Origin: Leptobrachium leishanense | Lineage: Eukaryota; Chordata; Amphibia; Anura; Megophryidae | Length of the DNA stretch: 64,000 bases | NCBI GenBank assembly: GCA_009667805.1 | Contig: CM019072.1 | Location: 32,667,519-32,731,518, forward strand | Direction: 5' to 3' | Part shown: positions 59,196-64,000 of the stretch, in pieces | Layout: each line of letters begins with the position of its first letter | Numbering within the stretch: the first letter of the stretch is position 1 | Notes under the pieces: model-generated | Database searches by the model: none | The model's input: the letters and a program-made list of their open reading frames with translations, nothing else | What the model was told of the DNA's origin: nothing | Program-made: the position numbers and the translations under genes

Positions 59196-59640
59196 ACTGT
59201 GACGTTTGGGGGCCCACAGAGCACGTGCACAATGTCTTTCACAAACAAAACAGTTTTATTCACCCTTTCAGGGCAGTCAAAAAGGCAACATAATAAGTAC
59301 ACGCTTTGGTTTAGCGAAATTAAAGCAAAGTCCTGATCTTCAGCACAAATAAACAGAGAAATAATAGTGGCTCACCAACGCTTTAAACAGTCCCAAACCT
59401 AGGGAATCCTTTCCCCAGTATGTAGAAGCCTCTCCAGCAAGGCACAGCACGTCTCCTGCTTTTGGAACACAAACACACAGCTTCCACTGATTACTTTTCT
59501 TTTCCTAAACTCCCACAATCCTATCTGGGAGTTGCTGGCTTTAAAACTCTTCCTGGACAGGAAGATTAACCCTGTGGTTGCACTTAAAGGGTCCACAACC
59601 CAAATAGGGGTGAAACATATTGTCCATCCAGGACCCAGCC
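59196..59640. mobile_element. Unidentified insertion in the L1-like fragment
   Basis: About 445 bp absent from the equivalent place in the 5205 LINE. Starts tttgggggcccacagagcac, with aacaaaacagttttattcac near its left side and no long frame. Possibly an LTR or SINE remnant in inverse orientation; ends not defined. Confidence 0.35.
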
Positions 59641-60494
59641 CTGCCGACCTCTACACTACGTACACATTTGGTGGGACTGCCCGGTTATCAAATGCTTGTA
59701 ACTGTAACTGGGTTACTGGAGACAAGTGCACGACCTGATTAAGCGTACCACGGATCTTGACCTGGAATTTACGCCTCAGTGTTTCTTGCTGTTGTACCTC
59801 CTGTACCCGTTGAAGACGCTGAAGAAATACGCATATTATTAACACTTATCCCTGTATTCTGGAGATCCACGTCCACCCCCTCTATTAGGCTGACGATATT
59901 ACGTTCAGTAGAAGGTCTACCCAGTGGCGTAGCGTGGGGGGGGGCCAGGGGGGCCATGGCCCCGGGCGCAATTTACTTAGGGGGCGCAAAATTTCAAAAG
60001 AAATTTGCGCCCCTAATAATGTCCAGGTACCGCAGGCTTGAAGTCCAGCGTTTTTTTTCTTTATGTCTGGGCGAGCGCCTGCACTCAGACTCTAGCGCAG
60101 CGGCAGAGAGAGGGAGGGGGTGTGGCTTGGCGCCCTCCATGTGCTGCTCCAGAGTTCTAAGGGATTGGAGGAGACTAAGAGGGGGAGGAGCTGCCTGCAG
60201 CCTCCTGGTCATGAGGTCACACAAGCTGAGTGCAGGCAGCTCACGTGTATGGCTCCTCCCCCACTTCCATCCTCTTCCCGGTGTGACTGCATGGCCTCTG
60301 CACACAGAGTGTTAAGGAGGAGACTGTCACAAGCTGCAGACACAGCACGAGCCCCATCATGACAGCCAAGACAGTGAGTAAAATGGAGGGGGGGGGAGGG
60401 ACATGAACTGCCTCAGAGATATCAGGGTTGCTTTTTGAAACATTGAATGATTGAGGGACAGGAGACACAGGGACTGGCTATTTGCTCCAGACAG

Positions 60495-60585
60495 TGGAGA
60501 TGAAGGGTCTGGCAGTGGGCTCAGGGTCTGGCAGTGGGCTCAGGTTCTGGCAGTGGACTCAGGGTCTGGCAGTGGGGGTCCCAAT
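60495..60585 (+). repeat. 18-bp tandem repeat
   Basis: Four to five copies of gggtctggcagtgggctca. Confidence 0.85.
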
Positions 60586-61182
60586 CAAAAATTGAGGTAC
60601 CAGGCATTGGACTGAACACAGACAGCACTGCGCAGCATGAGAACAAGCTGCTTCCTTACCCAGCGCTTCCTCACACTCTCCTGTCACCCTGTCCCCACCT
60701 GGCGCTCCCAGCATGCACAGGGGCTCATTACTAGTAATAATTAGAAATATATATATTTTGTTTTGAAATTTTGTATAATTATATTAATATATTAAGATAT
60801 AATGTATTTATTTTAATAATCTGTAATTTAATACGTTTTAATATAATATTAAATTTATTTATTTTAATATTTAAATGTAATGTACTATATTTATAGACTA
60901 TTAATATATAATTTTAATATATAAATATTCCCGATATCCCGCCACACGGCGACTGGTATCCTGAATGATATCGGGAATATTTCTATGTGAGCAGCCAGTT
61001 CCCAGCACTGGAGCAATAGATACAGCAGAGATGGAGTGTGGAGATCTGGATTCTATAATTTTAATATATATAATTTATTATAATAAATAATTTAATCGAT
61101 TTGTTGTGTAATTACTTGAATATTTTAATTTTAAATATATTTTATATTAATTTATTATTATTTTATTAGTTTTATTCCCAAC

Positions 61183-61950
61183 CAGCTCTGTGATACGCTC
61201 ATACACACAGCATATTGCTATGAGTTTTATTTCTACGCAGCTCTGTGATACGCTCATACACACAGCATATTGCTATGAGTTTTATTTCTACGCAGCTCTG
61301 TGATACGCTCATACACACAGCATATTGCTATGAGTTTTATTTCTACGCAGCTCTGTGATACGCTCATACACACAGCATATTGCTATGAGTTTTATTTCTA
61401 CGCAGCTCTGTGATACGCTCATACACACAGCATATTGCTATGAGTTTTATTTCTACGCAGCTCTGTGATACGCTCATACACACAGCATATTGCTATGAGT
61501 TTTATTTCTACGCAGCTCTGTGATACGCTCATACACACAGCATATTGCTATGAGTTTTATTTCTACGCAGCTCTGTGATACGCTCATACACACAGCATAT
61601 TGCTATGAGTTTTATTTCTACACAGCTCTGTGATACGCTCATACACACAGCATATTGCTATGAGTTTTATTTCTACGCAGCTCTGTGATACGCTCATACA
61701 CACAGCATATTGCTATGAGTTTTATTTCTACGCAGCTCTGTGATACGCTCATACACACAGCATATTGCTAGGAGTTTTATTTCTACGCAACTTTGTGATA
61801 CGCTCATACACATAGCATATTGCTGAGTTTTGTTTCTACGCAGCATTGTGATACGCTCATATACACTGCATATTACCGTGCATCTTATTGCTGTGGAGCT
61901 CTGTGATGTGCTCATATGCACCACACATTACTGTGACTTTTATTGCTGTG
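61183..61950 (-). repeat. Minisatellite family B in hAT element 3, homogeneous
   Basis: About 12 units of exactly 55 bp, cagctctgtgatacgctcat followed by acacacagcatattgctatg and agttttatttctacg. Units 1-10 are almost identical; the last three drift towards the sequence seen in hAT elements 1 and 2. Confidence 0.95.
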
Positions 61951-62778
61951 ATGTTTAAGCAGACTGCCCAGGGCAAAGCCTGGGGGCATGCACGAATACA
62001 TAGAAATAGGAGAATAACCCTGCAGTCAGTGCACACCACCTCACATACATACACTTTACTGGTGGGTGGAAGGGAATCAGGGCGTGCCAACGTGTCCACA
62101 GGTTTGTGGGGGGGGGGCGCAAATCTTGCCTTGCCCCGGGTGCTGACAACCCACGCTACGCCACTGGGTCTACCAAGCCGCCCAACACTCTTTGGAGGTC
62201 TGATATCACTGGACTGTGTATTGCTCCGCGGCAGCCTTCCAGGACGCTGTATCAAGGGAGACCGGATCTAACTCTGTCAGTAGAGGAGGGCGACAGAAGT
62301 GGACAGGGGCCGCCTGCTGCTCCTACTTAAGGAGCTCGCCCCTCCCATATTTCCTCCTCATTCTCCCAATTTCTCCTTATTTCTCCCCCCTACCCTCTCC
62401 ACTTTCCCTGACGTGTCTTGTTTCGTTTCCCCTTATTCTGCATTTTCATTGTTATGTGTCTTCCTGATAACTGGGTCTCTTAACTCGCAACTGGCGAGCC
62501 CTTCTCTCTCCCCTCCCCCGCCTTTGCCCTTAAACCAAGGGAAAACAAAGCATTTGATTACGATGCTCTGGTCTAATTCTGACCCCATATGCTTTATTCC
62601 CTTGCCTCACGGGTTGGATTGATTATGGTGGGTTCCTAGTACGGAACTCCGTGTCATGGACCCTTCACTGACTGACCCTGTACTTATGATCTGTGAAGTG
62701 TTTATGTTTTTACATGCATGTTTCTGTTTGTTGACCCTCTCAATAAAAAAATTTAATTTGAGAAAAAAAAATATCTAA

Positions 62779-63205
62779 GGCTAGGGTCAAACGATAGCAT
62801 TATTCGCAGCAACCGTCAAAAAGTGCGTCCGAACACATTGACTTATTTTTTCACGGAATGCGCGAAAACGGCCAGACGACGCGCATTTTCGTGTGTGATT
62901 TTTTTACGGATCGTCAATAAAACACTTCTTGCGTCTGGACGTTATGTAGGCTGGACATTAGCAGCGTCTGACGTCTCCTAATCACACACACACGCCGCTA
63001 TGCCGCCGCAGCGCACTCTGTACGTCAGTACTAGCGGTTCTGCGTTCTCGAAAAATGCGTTCATTTTCCGCTTGCGTTGCGCGGCCGGACGTTCGTGCGG
63101 CCGTACTTCGTATAGTGGCCGTTATTGCCTGTCATTTGCTGCTACCGCGGCCGTGATTAAGTGCGTCTAAACGCACGTTAAAAATGCGTTAGTCTGACCC
63201 CAGCC
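62779..63205. mobile_element. Harbinger-like MITE, copy 4
   Basis: GGCTAGGGTCAAACGATAGC at the left, GTCTGACCCCAGCC at the right; TAA on both sides (62776-62778, 63206-63208). It lies directly after the LINE poly(A) tail. Uninterrupted counterpart of copy 2. Confidence 0.82.
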
Positions 63206-63214
63206 TAAAATATA

Positions 63215-63395
63215 CAGGGTTATTCAGAGAGCGTGAAAAGCAGGAGAATGACTGGAGAATGAAAAATTCTAGGTCAAACTAGCCGATTTGGGAGGTGAGA
63301 TGAAAGGGAGAATTTTTCTGGTTTGGCTATTTTGACCTAGAATTTTTCATTCTCCAGTCATTCTCCTGCTTTTCACCTCTCTCTGAATAACCCTG
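63215..63395. mobile_element. 181-bp palindromic MITE, copy 2
   Basis: CAGGGTTATTCAGAGAGCG to ctctgaataaccctg, same length and layout as copy 1; flanked by ATA. It lies 92 bp downstream (in gene direction) of the exon 1 donor. Confidence 0.85.
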
Positions 63396-63487
63396 ATAGT
63401 TTTGCAGTCTGAATAAAATATTCACAGTTATTCCTTATAAAAAGTGGATCATTAAGACAAACTAAATATTGCTCCCTTCATACTCAC

Positions 63488-63739
63488 CTGTCACAACAGC
63501 CCAGTTTCCATACTGCCTGATCAGGGTAGACTTACTGAAAAAGTAACTTCTGATCTGTGACTGGATGAAGCTGTAACAGCCAAGAAAGATGCGTAGACCC
63601 TTACAAGTGATGTATAAGACTCCCACCGCAGCTAGAATCTTCCTGTGGTCATCGTAAGTGTGGAAAACCTCCTCGAATATTGGCAGTAAGGTTTTCTCCA
63701 TAGCAGCCACTAATGTCATTACTCTGCTGGAGTTTTGAT
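63488..63739 (-). CDS. HSDL1-like: HSDL1-like short-chain dehydrogenase, first coding exon
   Basis: Coding starts at the ATG at 63719 (reading down) and encodes residues 1-77 plus the first base of codon 78. The 5' boundary is a likely acceptor (TTTCAG) leaving a 20-nt leader, so at least one untranslated exon lies beyond or near the window edge. The exon ends ACAG before GTGAGTAT at 63487, a strong donor, phase 1. Residues 27-52 form a hydrophobic membrane-anchor-like segment. The end, LIRQYGNWAVVTG, is the first strand of a Rossmann fold and resembles the HSDL1/HSD17B12 N-terminus. Joined to exon 2 it completes the cofactor motif T77-G-A-T-N-G-I-G84. A second in-frame Met at residue 7 could also start translation. 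Function is expected to be NAD(P)-dependent oxidoreduction of a steroid or lipid; the substrate is unknown. Family call firm, orthologue versus paralogue uncertain. Confidence 0.85.
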
Positions 63740-64000
63740 CTGAAATCGCGGCAAAAAGTTTATTTTAGCAAAAATCACACATACAGCGACGTCAGATTAC
63801 ATTGTAAACCCAAACCTTTATCAATAGCATTTCAACTCTTCACATGATCTCACAATGAAACGGAACAGGTTTGCTCAGAAAACTGGCAATGATCAGCAAA
63901 TAAGAAACTATTAAAGAGTACAAAGTTAAGCACATCTTGACAACATTAATAGGACTATACAACGGACACGAGGTAACCCATTTAGACTGGATGAAAGGAA
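63740..64000 (-). other. Upstream intron of the HSDL1-like gene, no other feature
   Basis: AT-rich sequence upstream of the exon 1 acceptor. No CpG island or promoter motif seen, consistent with the true first exon being outside the window. Confidence 0.4.

Larger units (their letters stand above)
59922..62166. mobile_element. hAT element 3
   Basis: Ends CAGTGGCGTAGCGTGGG and CCCACGCTACGCCACTG; perfect 8-bp duplication GGTCTACC at 59914-59921 and 62167-62174. No transposase. Contains a GC-rich left part, an 18-bp tandem (60495-60580), an AT-rich stretch (60725-61180) and a homogeneous minisatellite B array. Its terminal repeat is closely related to that of hAT element 1. Confidence 0.93.
59073..62771 (+). 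mobile_element. 5'-truncated L1-like LINE, twice interrupted
   Basis: Starts inside the ORF2 C-terminus: YKLLFFWHRT corresponds to YKILTFWYRTPD in the 5205 copy, then HIWWDCP after an insertion. Stops and frameshifts are frequent. The 3' UTR at 62175-62771 ends in a poly(A) of about nine. Interrupted at about 59196-59640 by an unidentified segment and at 59922-62166 by hAT element 3. Confidence 0.75.

Noticed and set aside
59779..60315. 178-codon frame across the hAT element 3 left border
   Set aside because: It runs from LINE debris into the hAT terminus, so it is a chance fusion of two repeats.

Overview
The window looks like a piece of a large, transposon-rich vertebrate genome, most likely an anuran amphibian. 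Evidence: GT-AG introns several kilobases long, a vertebrate-type HSDL1-like dehydrogenase gene, L1-like and L2-like LINEs, four Tc1-type transposons, piggyBac, hAT and Harbinger-like elements, and hammerhead-like motifs of the kind carried by Penelope-like elements. There is no bacterial or viral gene organisation. The species assignment is inference.

The only host gene I can support lies on the minus strand and covers the right third. It is a short-chain dehydrogenase of the HSDL1/17-beta-HSD group. Coding exons are at 63488-63719 (residues 1-77 plus one base), 54955-55403 (residues 78-227) and 47029-47259 (residues 228-304). Reading frames, splice phases and GT/AG signals all agree. The last roughly 30 codons were not found. 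Introns 1 and 2 are about 8.1 and 7.7 kb and are filled with transposons. Unlike mammalian HSDL1, which I recall as having Phe at the catalytic Tyr position, this gene has an intact Tyr-x3-Lys.

Layout: 1-1581 anonymous, with a hammerhead-like motif near 221. 1582-15380 is a minisatellite domain (25-bp unit, family A) holding a full-length L1-like LINE (1970-9540) and a fourfold macrosatellite (9541-14419) whose unit joins a minisatellite block to a spacer of about 825 bp. 15381-22078 holds ends and copies of hAT, Harbinger-like and piggyBac-like elements. 22079-33388 is a Tc1 element split by a 10.2-kb piggyBac element (22185-32364) that carries an intact 571-aa transposase and a 382-bp satellite. 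34990-41010 is an old mariner-like transposase gene broken by a hAT MITE and by an LTR; the LTR contains a hAT element, which contains minisatellites, which contain a Tc1 and a second solo LTR. 41279-44952 holds L2-like LINE fragments and an internally deleted relative of the big piggyBac. 46321-48790 is microsatellite and minisatellite around exon 3. 48813-53084 is a hAT element containing a hammerhead-flanked palindrome and a Tc1 with an intact 344-aa transposase. 53085-64000 holds a possible LTR, exon 2, repeat debris, a Tc1 pseudogene, an L1 fragment split by another hAT, MITEs and exon 1.

Many insertions can be ordered because target-site duplications are visible (8 bp for hAT, TTAA for piggyBac, TA for Tc1, TAA/TTA for Harbinger-like MITEs, 5 bp for LTRs). 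The most unusual features are hAT elements that share internal minisatellite families, the hammerhead-motif macrosatellite and palindrome, and a dehydrogenase gene with a complete catalytic tetrad.
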